A stretch of 64,000 bases of DNA from the NCBI RefSeq assembly GCF_040659735.1, contig NZ_JBFANZ010000007.1, forward strand, positions 62,001 through 126,000, written 5' to 3'. This DNA is from Micromonospora_I sp040659735. Lineage in GTDB: Bacteria; Actinomycetota; Actinomycetes; Mycobacteriales; Micromonosporaceae. This document shows, piece by piece, positions 34,049 to 43,173 of the stretch (position 1 is its first letter; each line of letters starts with the position of its first letter). The translations under genes were made by a program, and so were the position numbers. Under the pieces are notes generated by a model that saw only the letters and a list, made by a program, of their open reading frames with translations, had not been told where the DNA came from and did not search any database.

Positions 34049-35104
34049 ATGTCCTCGTCCACCCGCCACACCATCGCCGTACTCGCCCTCGACGGCGTGG
34101 TCGCACTCGATCTCGGCACCCCCGCCCAGGTCTTCGGCGCCGCCCGCGACGCGGCCGGCCGGGCCCTCTACGCCGTCACCACCTGCGCCGTCGACGGCGC
34201 CCCGGTGCGCACCACCGCCGGATTCCAGGTGCTGCCCGATCACGGTCTGGAGGCCACGACCACCGCCGACACGGTGATCGTCCCCGGCGTACACGGAGGT
34301 CCGTCACTCACCGACGGGACCGTGCACCCGGCCGTCGCGGCGGCGCTGCGCGCCGCGCACCGTCGCGGGGCGCGGGTGATGTCCATCTGCACCGGCGCAT
34401 CGGTGCTCGCCGCCGCCGGCCTGCTCGACGGCCGGCCGGCGACCACCCACTGGTGGTACGCCGACCTGTTCCGCCGCCTCTACCCCGAGGTCCACCTCGA
34501 TCCCGACGTGCTCTTCGTCGACGACGGCGACCTGCTCACCTCGGCCGGGGTGGCCGCCGGGATCGATCTCTGCCTGCACGTGGTGCGCCGCGACCACGGC
34601 AGCGAGGTGGCCAACCGGGCGGCCCGGCGCTGCGTGGTGCCGCCGTGGCGGGACGGCGGCCAGGCCCAGTACATCGAGCGCCCGCTGCCCGGCCCCGTCG
34701 GCGCGTCCACCGCGCCGACCCGCGAGTGGATGCTGCGCCGCCTCGGCGAGCCGCTGACCCTGCGCGCGATGGCCGACCACGCCACCATGAGCGTACGGAG
34801 CTTCACCCGCCGCTTCCGGGAGGAGACCGGGCTCAGCCCCGCCCGCTGGCTGCTGCGGCAGCGCACCGACCACGCCCGGCTGCTGCTGGAGACGACCGAT
34901 CTCGGGGTCGACCAGATCGCCCGGCAGGCCGGCTTCGGCACCGCTGCGTCGCTGCGTCAGCAACTGCACAGCGCGATCGGCGTCGCCCCGACGACGTACC
35001 GCCGCACCTTCCGCCCCCCGCTCCCCCGCGATCTTGCAGTTGTGGCCCCCGATTCGTCCGCTATTGCGGCAGATGCCGCAGCCACAACTGCAAGATCGAC
35101 GTGA
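34049..35104 (+). CDS. GlxA-type AraC regulator with DJ-1/PfpI domain
   Basis: 351 residues: an N-terminal class I glutamine-amidotransferase-like (DJ-1/PfpI) domain with the Cys nucleophile-elbow SICTGASVLAAAG, and a C-terminal AraC DNA-binding domain with two helix-turn-helix units (LRAMADHATMSVRSFTRRF; VDQIARQAGFGTAASLRQQ). The family normally ends soon after YRRTF; here ~22 further residues are read from a long palindrome (35029-35098) before the stop. The ATG at 34049 is preferred to 34028 or 34031 because homologues start close to IAVLALDGV, but no site has a good ribosome sequence. Divergent from the MFS gene. Confidence 0.88.
   Translation: MSSSTRHTIAVLALDGVVALDLGTPAQVFGAARDAAGRALYAVTTCAVDGAPVRTTAGFQVLPDHGLEATTTADTVIVPGVHGGPSLTDGTVHPAVAAALRAAHRRGARVMSICTGASVLAAAGLLDGRPATTHWWYADLFRRLYPEVHLDPDVLFVDDGDLLTSAGVAAGIDLCLHVVRRDHGSEVANRAARRCVVPPWRDGGQAQYIERPLPGPVGASTAPTREWMLRRLGEPLTLRAMADHATMSVRSFTRRFREETGLSPARWLLRQRTDHARLLLETTDLGVDQIARQAGFGTAASLRQQLHSAIGVAPTTYRRTFRPPLPRDLAVVAPDSSAIAADAAATTARST
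35029..35098. repeat. 70-bp nested palindrome forming the end of the AraC-type gene
   Basis: CGATCTTGCAGTTGTGGC (35029-35046) pairs perfectly over 18 bp with 35081-35098; inside, TGCGGC (35065-35070) pairs with GCCGCA (35075-35080). It ends four bases before the AraC stop and eight before the sugar dehydrogenase stop on the other strand. It looks like a dispersed hairpin that settled in the 3' end of the gene and may terminate both transcripts. Confidence 0.85.
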
Positions 35105-35105
35105 G

Positions 35106-36704
35106 TTACCCGCAGGGGGCGCCGTTGAGGGTGAATGCGATCGGCGCGGGGTGGGGGCCGCCGGGCGTACCGAGGAAGCCGAAACTGACCGACGCGCCCG
35201 GCGCGACCGTGCCGTTCCAGCTCGCGTTCCTGGCCGTCACGGTGGCGCCCTGCTGGCTGCCGACCGCGTTCCACCAGTTGCCCGCCCGCTGCGGCCCGGG
35301 GAACGTCCACCCCACCACCCAGCCGTTGACCGGCCGGCTGCCCCTGTTGGTCAGGGTCACCGTCGCGGTGAAGCCCGTACCCCATTGACTGTCCACCTTG
35401 TACGTGACGGAGCAGGCCGCCCTCGTGCCGAACGAAATCCGGTGGAGCTGCCCCGGCAGGTCGTTGGCCAGGTAGAACTCGCCGTTCGCGTCAACCCCCA
35501 GCGTCGTCGGCTGGATGGTCAGCTCACCGAGCCGCTGACTCGCGTAGCCGCCGTCGCCCGTGGGGCGAATCGCGAACGCCGTACCGGAGCAGTAGTCGCT
35601 GGCGAGGTAGGTGCCGGCGGCGACGTCGGCGAACTGGCGACCGCGGTAGACGTGCCCGCCGATGATCGCGCAGCCGTCGAGCGAGGTGCGGTAGGCGAAG
35701 ACCGGCTCGACGTACGCGGCGCCGGGCTGGCAGCGCGCCGGGTTGAAGACCTGGGGACCTTCCCGGCAGGACCAGCCGAGATTCGCGCCGGCGATACCGC
35801 GGGCCAGGTGGTCCACTTCCTCGTACGTCCCCTGCCCGACGTCCGCGATCCACAGCGAGCCGTCCTGCGCGTCGAACGAGAACTTCCACGGGTTGCGAAG
35901 CCCGTACGCCCAGATTTCCGGGCGGACCCCGGACGTCGAGGCGAAGGGGTTGCCGGCGGGGACGCAGTACGGGCGGCCCGCGCAGTTGACGTCGATCCGC
36001 AGGATCTTGCCGAGCAGCGTGCCGAGGTTCTGCCCGGTGTTCAACACGTCGTCGGCGCCACCGCCGTCGCCCAGGCTCCAGTAGAGGTAGCCGTCCGGGC
36101 CGAAGGCGAGCTGGCCGCCATTGTGGTTGGAGTATTCGGCGTGCGGCTGGGTCAGCACAATCTGCTCGCGGGCGGGCGGCACCGGTTGCTGGTCCGGGCG
36201 GTCGAGCGCGAAACGGGACAGCGTCAGGGTGCCGCCGGGCAGCGCCGTGTACGCCACGTAGAGCGTGCGGGTCTGCGCGAAGTTCGGCGAGGTGACGATG
36301 CCGAGCAGGCCGCGCTCGTTGCCGGAGGTGTCGACGCGGTCGGTGATGTCCAGCAGCGGGTTCGCCGCGAGCCCGGTCTCGGGATGATAGGCGCGCACCG
36401 TGCCGGCCTTCTCGGTGATCAGCAACCGTCCGCTGCCATCGTCGGGAGCGATCATCGCGGTCGGCCGCTGCAGCCCGGAGGCGACCTGCGTGGTGGTGAC
36501 GGTGAGCTGATCGAGCGGCACCGCGGCCGCGGGCACGGCGGCAGCTCCGGCCGCGCGGGGCGCGGCGGGGGCGGGAACCGCGGCGACGGCCGGAGGCGCG
36601 GCAGCCAGCGGCGTTCGTGCCGTGGCCGGCGCGCCGGAGAGGACGAGCGGGGCGAGGAGCGCGACGGCTCCGGTGGCGTACAGCCGGCCGATAGATCGAC
36701 TCAT
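35106..36704 (-). CDS. secreted PQQ-type sugar dehydrogenase with C-terminal CBM2
   Basis: 532-residue exported protein. Signal peptide ~1-33 (RLYATGAVALLAPLVL core, ATA cleavage), an Ala/Pro linker, then a six-bladed glucose/sorbosone dehydrogenase domain with GLLGIVTSPNF and NHNGGQLAFGPDGYLYWSLGDGGG. The last ~100 residues are a family 2 carbohydrate-binding module (CSVTYKVDSQWGTGFTATV, NGWVVGWTFPG, closing Cys near the end). It would oxidise sugars at a cellulose or chitin surface; PQQ use is inferred from family. The ATG at 36704 has GGGAG at good distance. Convergent with the AraC gene, one base between stops. Confidence 0.9.
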   Translation of the reverse strand: MSRSIGRLYATGAVALLAPLVLSGAPATARTPLAAAPPAVAAVPAPAAPRAAGAAAVPAAAVPLDQLTVTTTQVASGLQRPTAMIAPDDGSGRLLITEKAGTVRAYHPETGLAANPLLDITDRVDTSGNERGLLGIVTSPNFAQTRTLYVAYTALPGGTLTLSRFALDRPDQQPVPPAREQIVLTQPHAEYSNHNGGQLAFGPDGYLYWSLGDGGGADDVLNTGQNLGTLLGKILRIDVNCAGRPYCVPAGNPFASTSGVRPEIWAYGLRNPWKFSFDAQDGSLWIADVGQGTYEEVDHLARGIAGANLGWSCREGPQVFNPARCQPGAAYVEPVFAYRTSLDGCAIIGGHVYRGRQFADVAAGTYLASDYCSGTAFAIRPTGDGGYASQRLGELTIQPTTLGVDANGEFYLANDLPGQLHRISFGTRAACSVTYKVDSQWGTGFTATVTLTNRGSRPVNGWVVGWTFPGPQRAGNWWNAVGSQQGATVTARNASWNGTVAPGASVSFGFLGTPGGPHPAPIAFTLNGAPCG

Positions 36705-36808
36705 ATCGACTCCCATCGTTGGGAGGAAGTTAGCGGCTCCACCGGACCGCGCCAACCGCCGCCCAGATCGTGGGAACGCTCCCACCCGTCCGACCGACCA
36801 CGCCGCTT

Positions 36809-36891
36809 CCGTCGATCAAGGAGTTACGCGTCGATCAAGGGCGTATTCACACGATTGGAGATCAAAGCACGCGCATATGCCCTTGATCGAC
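36809..36891 (+). repeat. 83-bp palindromic repeat, copy 2
   Basis: Same length and arm arrangement as 20198-20280 in inverse orientation; my hand alignment gives 69 of 83 identical bases. The 62-bp core is 36830-36891. It lies between the stop of the DinB-like gene and the start of the dehydrogenase gene, both on the minus strand, so it may terminate the former. Confidence 0.85.
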
Positions 36892-36920
36892 GGGCCGACG
36901 GGCCGACGGACCGAGGGGGG

Positions 36921-37391
36921 TTAGGCGTAGTGGCGGCGGAGGGCGCGGAGTTGGTTCGTATGGGCGGGCAGGTGGAGCCGGCCGTGCAGGTCGAGTACCC
37001 GCCCCCACGGGAGCGGCTCGTCGACGCGCAGCTCGAACCCGTCCCGGATCAACGTGTGCACCAGCGTCTCGCCGTGGATGCCGAGGCGTCCGATCAGCCC
37101 ACAGACCTGCTGGCTGCTCCCGCGCAGCAGCTCCGCCAGCCCGGCGAGCCCGCCGTGCTCGGCGATCAGCGCGTTGAGCTGCGGATTGTGCACCTCGTTG
37201 TGGTTGTAGTACACCCACGGCGAGCCGGCCAGCACGGCGTCGGTCGTGCGGATGAGCAACTCGTCGTTGGCCGCCACGTGCGCCGCCACCTGCTCGGCGC
37301 TCCACTCCCCCGACGGCGGGGGCGCGAAGTCGCCGGCCTCGATCTCGGCGAGCAGGACGTCGTACGCCCGGCGCAGCCCGGCCGCATCCAT
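36921..37391 (-). CDS. DinB-like / mycothiol-dependent isomerase-fold protein
   Basis: 156-residue four-helix-bundle protein. WSAEQVAAHVAANDELL and the late DLHGRLHLPAHTNQL supply the spaced histidines of the DinB metal site; a third His lies in GETLVHTLI. Actinobacterial members often transfer or use mycothiol, but no specific role can be assigned here. The ATG at 37391 is the natural start. It is downstream of the VWA protein in the same direction, 40 bp away. Confidence 0.75.
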   Translation of the reverse strand: MDAAGLRRAYDVLLAEIEAGDFAPPPSGEWSAEQVAAHVAANDELLIRTTDAVLAGSPWVYYNHNEVHNPQLNALIAEHGGLAGLAELLRGSSQQVCGLIGRLGIHGETLVHTLIRDGFELRVDEPLPWGRVLDLHGRLHLPAHTNQLRALRRHYA

Positions 37392-37431
37392 GCCGCGAGT
37401 CTAAGCACGTCCCCGTGACCGCCGGGACGGA

Positions 37432-39384
37432 TCAGCGACCGCGGCGGCCCCGGCGGGCGCGGATGTAGTCGGCGACCACGTAGCGACCCAGCTCGTCGGT
37501 GTCCGGGGTGAAGACCCGGCCGCCGCTGCGCCGCGCCACCGCGTCGACGAACCGGCGCAGCCCGGGGTCCTCGCCGAGCATGAACAGGTTGAGCGCCGCG
37601 CCGGCCCGGGTGAGCTCATCGACCTCGACCACCGTCGCCTGCACGGTCTCGCGCAGCGGCGGCCAGCAGAACACCGCCTCCCCGCCGGCGTCGATGTGCG
37701 CGGTGGGCTCCCCGTCGGTGACGACCAGGACGACCGGCTCCGACCCGGCGTGACGGCGCAGGTGCCGGCCGGCGAGGCGCAGCGCGTGCTGCAGGTTGGT
37801 GCCCTGCACCAGCTCCGGTTCGACGGCGGCGAGCGCGGTCTGGGACAGCGGAAGGGCGTGCCGTCCGAAGCCGATGATCTGCAACGCGTCCTGCGGGAAG
37901 CGGGTGGCGACGAGATGCGACAGCGCGAGCGCCGTCTGCTTCATCGGCCCCCAGCGCCCTTCCGAGATCATCGAGTACGACAGGTCGACGCAGAGCGCCA
38001 CCGCCGCGGAGGCGCGTCGCTCGGTCTCCACCACCTCGAAGTCCTCGACCGCGAGCGCGACCGGGGTCGTCGCGCCCGAGCGGCGTACCGCGTTGCCGAT
38101 CGTGCGGACCACGTCGAGGGGCTGCTCGTCGCCGTACCGCCACGGCCGGGACGCCCCGGTGGTCTCGCCGGCCGCACCCGCGGAGCGGAGGTCGTGCTGT
38201 CCGCGTCGGCCCCCGTTGAGGTCGGCGAAGACGGTGCGCAGGGCGGTGCCGCCCAGCCGCCGAAGCGCCTTCGGGCTGAGCGTGAGGCCGTCGGCGTCGC
38301 GGGTGACCCAGCCCTGGCGGCGCAGCTCCCGCTCCAGCTCCCGGAGCCGGCGTACGTCGTCCGCGGCGTCCCGGCCCAGCTGGCGCGAGACCGCCTCCAC
38401 GTCGACGTCGTCGAGCGTCGCGCCGGGATGCTCCTGGCCGAGCTGGTCGAGCAGATCGTCGAGGTCGCCGATCTCCTCCAGCGCGACGGCCGCGTCGCCG
38501 TACCCCAGCTCGTCGCGGCCGCGGACCTGCTCCCCGCGGCCCCAGACCAGGTCGGGGCGGAGCGCCCGCAGGTTGTCGGTGAGCTCGGCCATCTGCGGGC
38601 CGAGCTCACCGAGGGACTCGGCCATCAGCCGGGAGAGTTCGTCGCGCTGCTGCGGCGACAGGGAGCGCATCAGCCGCTCGCCGGCGGCGGCGCGCCGGGC
38701 GAGGGTGTCGACGAGCTCGTCGACCGAGCCCGGCTTCTCCGGAAAGAACTCGCCGTGCCGGCGCATGAACTCGGCGAACGCGTCGGTGGTCTCCCCGCCG
38801 CGCGCATGCCGGGCGAGCAGGTCGTTCAGGTCGCGCACCATCTCACCGACGCGCCGCTGCGCCGCCGGGTCGGGGTTGCGCAGGGCGTCGCGCAGCCCCG
38901 CGAACCGCTGTTCCAGCACATCGCGTCGGAGCCCGTCGAGAATCTGCTGGTACGACCGGCGCGCGTCCTCGCTCACCCAGTCGTATCCGGCGAGCTCCTC
39001 CACGGCCCGCGCGGTGGAACGGGGCAGGTTGTCCAGCATCGCCTCGGCGAAGCGCGCGGCGTCGTCCTCCGTCCGCTGGGCCAACTCGTCGCGCTCGGCG
39101 GCGAGCGCCTGGTCGAGCAGGGCCGCGGCGCGGGTGACGGCGCCGTCGAGCTCGCCACGGCGCATCGCCTCGCGCCGCAGCCGGCGCGCGCGGGCAGCCA
39201 GCTCGTCCAGGCCGCGGCCACCCTGCGGGCCACGCCGCAGCAGGTCACGCAGCGCCTCGCGGAGGTTGCCGCCGGCGAGCACCTCGGCGCCCACCGCGTC
39301 GACGGCGCCGCGCACGTCGTACGGCGGGGCGAGCGGGTCGGGGCCGCCGCGCCATGAGCCGTACCGGTAGCGGTTGACGGGCAT
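37432..39384 (-). CDS. VWA-domain (CoxE-like) protein
   Basis: 650 residues. The first ~430 are charged helices rich in Arg and Glu, with no recognised domain; the last ~200 are a von Willebrand A domain with MIDAS start VALCVDLSYSMI (DxSxS) and VVLVVTDGEPT. Partner of the MoxR-type ATPase upstream: its ATG lies one base past that gene's stop. Such pairs act as metal-dependent chaperones or assembly factors; the client here is unknown. Confidence 0.88.
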   Translation of the reverse strand: MPVNRYRYGSWRGGPDPLAPPYDVRGAVDAVGAEVLAGGNLREALRDLLRRGPQGGRGLDELAARARRLRREAMRRGELDGAVTRAAALLDQALAAERDELAQRTEDDAARFAEAMLDNLPRSTARAVEELAGYDWVSEDARRSYQQILDGLRRDVLEQRFAGLRDALRNPDPAAQRRVGEMVRDLNDLLARHARGGETTDAFAEFMRRHGEFFPEKPGSVDELVDTLARRAAAGERLMRSLSPQQRDELSRLMAESLGELGPQMAELTDNLRALRPDLVWGRGEQVRGRDELGYGDAAVALEEIGDLDDLLDQLGQEHPGATLDDVDVEAVSRQLGRDAADDVRRLRELERELRRQGWVTRDADGLTLSPKALRRLGGTALRTVFADLNGGRRGQHDLRSAGAAGETTGASRPWRYGDEQPLDVVRTIGNAVRRSGATTPVALAVEDFEVVETERRASAAVALCVDLSYSMISEGRWGPMKQTALALSHLVATRFPQDALQIIGFGRHALPLSQTALAAVEPELVQGTNLQHALRLAGRHLRRHAGSEPVVLVVTDGEPTAHIDAGGEAVFCWPPLRETVQATVVEVDELTRAGAALNLFMLGEDPGLRRFVDAVARRSGGRVFTPDTDELGRYVVADYIRARRGRRGR

Positions 39385-39385
39385 G

Positions 39386-40816
39386 TCAGTTCCGCCCGCC
39401 GTAGCGGGTGCGCCCGTCGTCGGTGAGGTCCTTGGCGAGCCGGCGGGTCAGGTGCAGCCCTTCGAGGACGAACTCGATCCCGGCGGCGGCCTCGCCCGGG
39501 GTGGGGGCGTCGCCGAGGTCGAGCCGGTCGAGGACCTTCGCCAGGCCCGGCACGGTGCCCACCTGGCGGAGCAGTTCCTCCGCGCCGACCAGCTCGCCGG
39601 TCTCGATCACCGCGCCGTCGCCGACGAGGCTGGTGAAGCCGGAGAGGTCGAGCCCGGTGAGGCGGTCGCGGAAGGTCTCGGCGGTGGCGGTCCGCAGCAG
39701 ATGCGCGAGGATCTCGATCTCCCGTCCCTCCTCGCCGCTTTCGAACTCGACCTTGCCACGCAGGGTGCTCGCCACCGACACGGCGTCGCCGACCCGGGCG
39801 ACCGGCTCGGCCTCGCCGACGAGCCCGGCGCGGCGCAGCGCGGAGGCGGCGACGGTCTCCGCCGCCGCGATCGCGAACCGCGCGGAGACTCCGGAGCGGG
39901 CGTCGACCGACGGGGACTCGCGCACCGCCCGCGCGAACCGGACGACGACCTCGAGCACGTGGTCGGGGACCGGGGCGACGAGCGCCGCCTCCTGGCGGAC
40001 CAGCGCCAGCTCCAGCTCGAGGTCCACGGGATAGTGGGTGCGGATCTCCGCCCCGAACCGGTCCTTCAGCGGCGTGATGATGCGCCCCCGGTTGGTGTAG
40101 TCCTCCGGGTTGGCACTCGCCACGAGCAGCAGGTCCAGCGGGAGGCGCAGCTGGTATCCGCGCACCTGGATGTCGCGTTCCTCCAGCACGTTGAGGAGCG
40201 CGACCTGGATCCGCTCGGCGAGGTCGGGCAGCTCGTTGACGGCGAAGATGCCCCGGTTGGTCCGGGGCACGAGTCCGAAGTGGATGGTCTCGGGATCGCC
40301 GAGGGTGCGGCCTTCGGCGACCCGGATCGGGTCGACGTCGCCGATCAGGTCGCCGACGCTGGTGTCCGGGGTGGCGAGCTTCTCGCCGTACCGCATCGAG
40401 CGGTGCAGCCAGCCGACCGGCAGGTCGTCGCCGGCCTCGGCGGCACGCCGACGCGCGGCCGGCGAGATCGGGTGCAGGGGGTGCTCGTTGAGCTCGGAGC
40501 CGGCGATGACCGGCGTCCACTCGTCGAGCAGCGACACCAGGGACCGGATCAGCCGCGTTTTGCCCTGGCCGCGCTCGCCGAGCAGCACCATGTCGTGGCC
40601 GGCGAGCAGCGCACGCTCCACCTCTGGCAGTACGGTGTCGTCATAGCCGACGATGCCGGGAAAGCGGATCGAGCCCTCCCGCATCCGGGCGAGCAGGTTC
40701 TCGCGCAGCTCCTGCTTCACGGTGCGATAACGATGGCCTGCCGCCCGCAGCTCGCCGACCGTACGCGGTAGGTCGGCGGGTGGGGTGGGGAGGGCCGGGT
40801 CTGCGGTTGCTGTCAC
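39386..40816 (-). CDS. MoxR/ChlI-type AAA+ ATPase
   Basis: 476-residue cytoplasmic ATPase. Walker A GERGQGKT near residue 80, Walker B and sensor region GIFAVNELPDLAERIQVALLN (split E/D), and LLLVASANPEDYTNRG as sensor 1, as in magnesium-chelatase I subunits and MoxR proteins. The GTG at 40816 is the first possible start. One base separates it from the VWA gene, fixing them as a functional pair; VWA MIDAS and AAA+ together resemble ChlI/ChlD, but no chelatase substrate genes are near. Confidence 0.9.
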   Translation of the reverse strand: MTATADPALPTPPADLPRTVGELRAAGHRYRTVKQELRENLLARMREGSIRFPGIVGYDDTVLPEVERALLAGHDMVLLGERGQGKTRLIRSLVSLLDEWTPVIAGSELNEHPLHPISPAARRRAAEAGDDLPVGWLHRSMRYGEKLATPDTSVGDLIGDVDPIRVAEGRTLGDPETIHFGLVPRTNRGIFAVNELPDLAERIQVALLNVLEERDIQVRGYQLRLPLDLLLVASANPEDYTNRGRIITPLKDRFGAEIRTHYPVDLELELALVRQEAALVAPVPDHVLEVVVRFARAVRESPSVDARSGVSARFAIAAAETVAASALRRAGLVGEAEPVARVGDAVSVASTLRGKVEFESGEEGREIEILAHLLRTATAETFRDRLTGLDLSGFTSLVGDGAVIETGELVGAEELLRQVGTVPGLAKVLDRLDLGDAPTPGEAAAGIEFVLEGLHLTRRLAKDLTDDGRTRYGGRN

Positions 40817-40959
40817 CCGTCGACGCTAGCGCGCCGCTCCGGATGCCCGCCCAGTTCACGCCAGGGCCGCCGGAATGATCCGAACGCCTACCGTTCCGGG
40901 CACATTTATGGAATAGATGGGCAACACTATCAGTAGCACTACTAGCACGGAGAGTAGGC

Positions 40960-40971
40960 GATACTGAACCT
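40960..40971 (+). promoter_or_regulatory. candidate leaderless promoter of the TPR gene
   Basis: GATACT (40960-40965) fits a -10 box and lies six bases before the ATG at 40972, with no ribosome site in between. The ~75 bp upstream is the most AT-rich non-coding stretch of this part and has short AGTAG repeats. No convincing -35 box. Confidence 0.4.
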
Positions 40972-42156
40972 ATGCCCCCCTCCACTCCTACCCCCACCGC
41001 CGCCCCCACCGCCGACCCCGGCCAGATCGCCAATCTCGTGATCACCTGGTCCGGCGTGATCCTCGCGGCATTCGCGCTGCTCGTCGCGATCATGACGGTC
41101 CTTTTCGTGGTCGCCGGCTTCGTCGGCATCCGCGAGCTGCGCTCCATCCGGCAGGTCGGGCAGCGAGCGCGGCGCGAACTCGACCAGCAGAAGGCCGTGG
41201 CGCAGGAGATCGTGGCCCAGGCCGACCGCGCGGTGCACGGCGCCGAAACCCTCTCGGAGCAGGCCAACACCCTGGTCGGCCGGGTGCAGACCGCGGTCGC
41301 CCGCGCCGACCAGCAGTCGGAGCAGGTGCACCTGCTCATCGAGGACATGCAGTCGCGGCTGAGCGACTTCGACCAGCGGCTGACCACGCAGGTCGAGGTC
41401 TCGTACCTGTTCAACCAGGGTGAAGCCGCCTACCGGGAAGGCCACTACGAAACCTCCGTCGAGTTCCTGCGCCGGGCGATCGAGCTCGATCCGAGGAATC
41501 CGCGGGTGCGTTACCGGCTCGGCCGCTCCCTCACCAACCTCGGCGAGGAGAACGCCGCCGGGGAGGAGTTGGAGACGGCGCTGACGTACAAGCTGCCGAC
41601 GGACGCGGGCGAACGGGCGCTCGCGCTGCTGCACCGCTACTCCGATCCCGACCGGGCACTGACCCACGCCCGCCACGCCATCCAGTACGGGCCGGGCAGC
41701 GCGGGGAACTGGAACTGCCTGGGCCTGATCCTGCGCGACAACGGCGACTTCGTGGGCGCGCGGGACGCGCACCAGCAGGCCAACCAGCTCGACGGCGAGC
41801 AGGTCGTCACCCCGTTCTACCTGGCGCTGCTCGCCGCGCAGGCGCAGGCGCTGCCGCATGCCCGGGACCGTTCCGCCGAGGCGATCCGCCGGCTGGACTC
41901 GGGCCAGGGCCGGGCGAGCATCAAGCCGATGTGGGCCGCCCTCATCCGCTGGGCCGATCTGCTGATGCGCGGTTCATACGCCGAAGCGGACACCTTCGCC
42001 GAGATCCTGTACGAGACTTGCCCGTCCACCAGACGCGCGCGGGAGATCTGTGATCACATGGACTTCTTGCTACGCTCCCTCGGTCGCGAGGAGTACCGCG
42101 AGCGTTACGTCGCTCGGATCGAGCAGCACTGGCTGAGCGACCACCCCCCGGGATAG
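40972..42156 (+). CDS. membrane-anchored coiled-coil TPR protein
   Basis: 394 residues: short Pro/Thr-rich start, one transmembrane helix (~28-52), a coiled coil to ~140 with regular Ala/Leu/Gln heptads, then TPR units including FNQGEAAYREGHYETSVEFL and VRYRLGRSLTNLGEEN. It is likely a cytoplasmic scaffold at the membrane. No enzyme motif is seen. Transcribed away from the MoxR gene and probably separate from the methyltransferase 170 bp downstream. Confidence 0.8.
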   Translation: MPPSTPTPTAAPTADPGQIANLVITWSGVILAAFALLVAIMTVLFVVAGFVGIRELRSIRQVGQRARRELDQQKAVAQEIVAQADRAVHGAETLSEQANTLVGRVQTAVARADQQSEQVHLLIEDMQSRLSDFDQRLTTQVEVSYLFNQGEAAYREGHYETSVEFLRRAIELDPRNPRVRYRLGRSLTNLGEENAAGEELETALTYKLPTDAGERALALLHRYSDPDRALTHARHAIQYGPGSAGNWNCLGLILRDNGDFVGARDAHQQANQLDGEQVVTPFYLALLAAQAQALPHARDRSAEAIRRLDSGQGRASIKPMWAALIRWADLLMRGSYAEADTFAEILYETCPSTRRAREICDHMDFLLRSLGREEYRERYVARIEQHWLSDHPPG

Positions 42157-42325
42157 GCGGTCCCAGGGGGCACGTGACACTAGGACAGGGTTGGTGGGTC
42201 TGGGTTTCGGCGGTCTCCTTCGGCGCCTTGCGGCCTCCACTCTCGGCCTGCACGGGGTACGCCTGTGCGAATCCACCGGATCCGCCCCTCGCCTCCGGCT
42301 CGGCAACCGCGAGCCGGTCCGGTTC

Positions 42326-42982
42326 ATGGACGTCATCTCCCTGCCGTTGACCACCGAGGATCTCAACGCCCGCCAGATCCGCGAGGTCAACAAGCTGCGC
42401 CGGCAACTGATGGTCGGCGACCAGTCGGCGCAGTACGCGACGAATCACCGGGTGAAGAGCGCGATGGCCGCGGCCGTCAACGGCACCGGCGCCCGTTCCG
42501 TACTCGACTGGGGCTGCGGCTACCACCCGATGCGCGGGTTACTCGACCGGCGCGAGCACTTCGTCGGCGTGGATCTCGACCCCGACGTGGTGGCGGACAA
42601 CCTCCGGCACGGCGTCGCCTGCCTGCCCGCCCACGCCGTACCGAAAATGCTGGCGGGCATGGCGTTCGACGCCATCGTGAGCGTGTTCGTCTTCCATTTC
42701 CGGATGCCGACCCAGCACATCGAGTGCATGGTGCGGTTGATCGGCGCGAACGGCTTCATTCTGGCCAATGTCTACCGCCGTTCACCGGAGTCGCGGCTGC
42801 GGCTGATGGGCGCTTTCCAGGAACGCGGTCTGCAGGTGTGGTCGCGCACCGATCCGACGAACAGCGCGGCGGATCACGAGTTCTGGTTCATCGCCTCCCC
42901 CCGCCGCGCGCATGAGGTCGGCGAGGCGGTGCTGGCCACGACCGTGGAGCGGATGCTGGAGCCGGCGCCCGTCCGCCCGTGA
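42326..42982 (+). CDS. SAM-dependent class I methyltransferase
   Basis: 218 residues. The SAM loop is VLDWGCGYHPM, followed by the acidic strand end FVGVDLDPD and a post-motif FDAIVSVFVFHFRMP. The substrate is unknown. The ATG at 42326 (MDVISLPLT) is preferred; the frame is open to 42191 but the extra residues look non-coding. No strong ribosome site is present at either. Confidence 0.75.
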   Translation: MDVISLPLTTEDLNARQIREVNKLRRQLMVGDQSAQYATNHRVKSAMAAAVNGTGARSVLDWGCGYHPMRGLLDRREHFVGVDLDPDVVADNLRHGVACLPAHAVPKMLAGMAFDAIVSVFVFHFRMPTQHIECMVRLIGANGFILANVYRRSPESRLRLMGAFQERGLQVWSRTDPTNSAADHEFWFIASPRRAHEVGEAVLATTVERMLEPAPVRP

Positions 42983-43173
42983 TCGGCTTCCCACTCGGCC
43001 GGTGATCCGGCTCCCGCTCCCCAGGGATCTGTCAGCTTCCAGCGGTATGGTCCCTCACCGCCCCGCGTCGCCGGTGATCCGGCGCCAGGGTCGAGGTGAC
43101 GCCTCATCGACGTCCCGGGTGTCCCGAAAGTTCCCCATATGGCCTCTCCCCTCGTTCGCCAGGAGTTCTCCGC

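Noticed and set aside
37432..40816. Magnesium chelatase (ChlI/ChlD) for chlorophyll or cobalamin
   Set aside because: No tetrapyrrole genes nearby; the pair fits the general MoxR/VWA class better.
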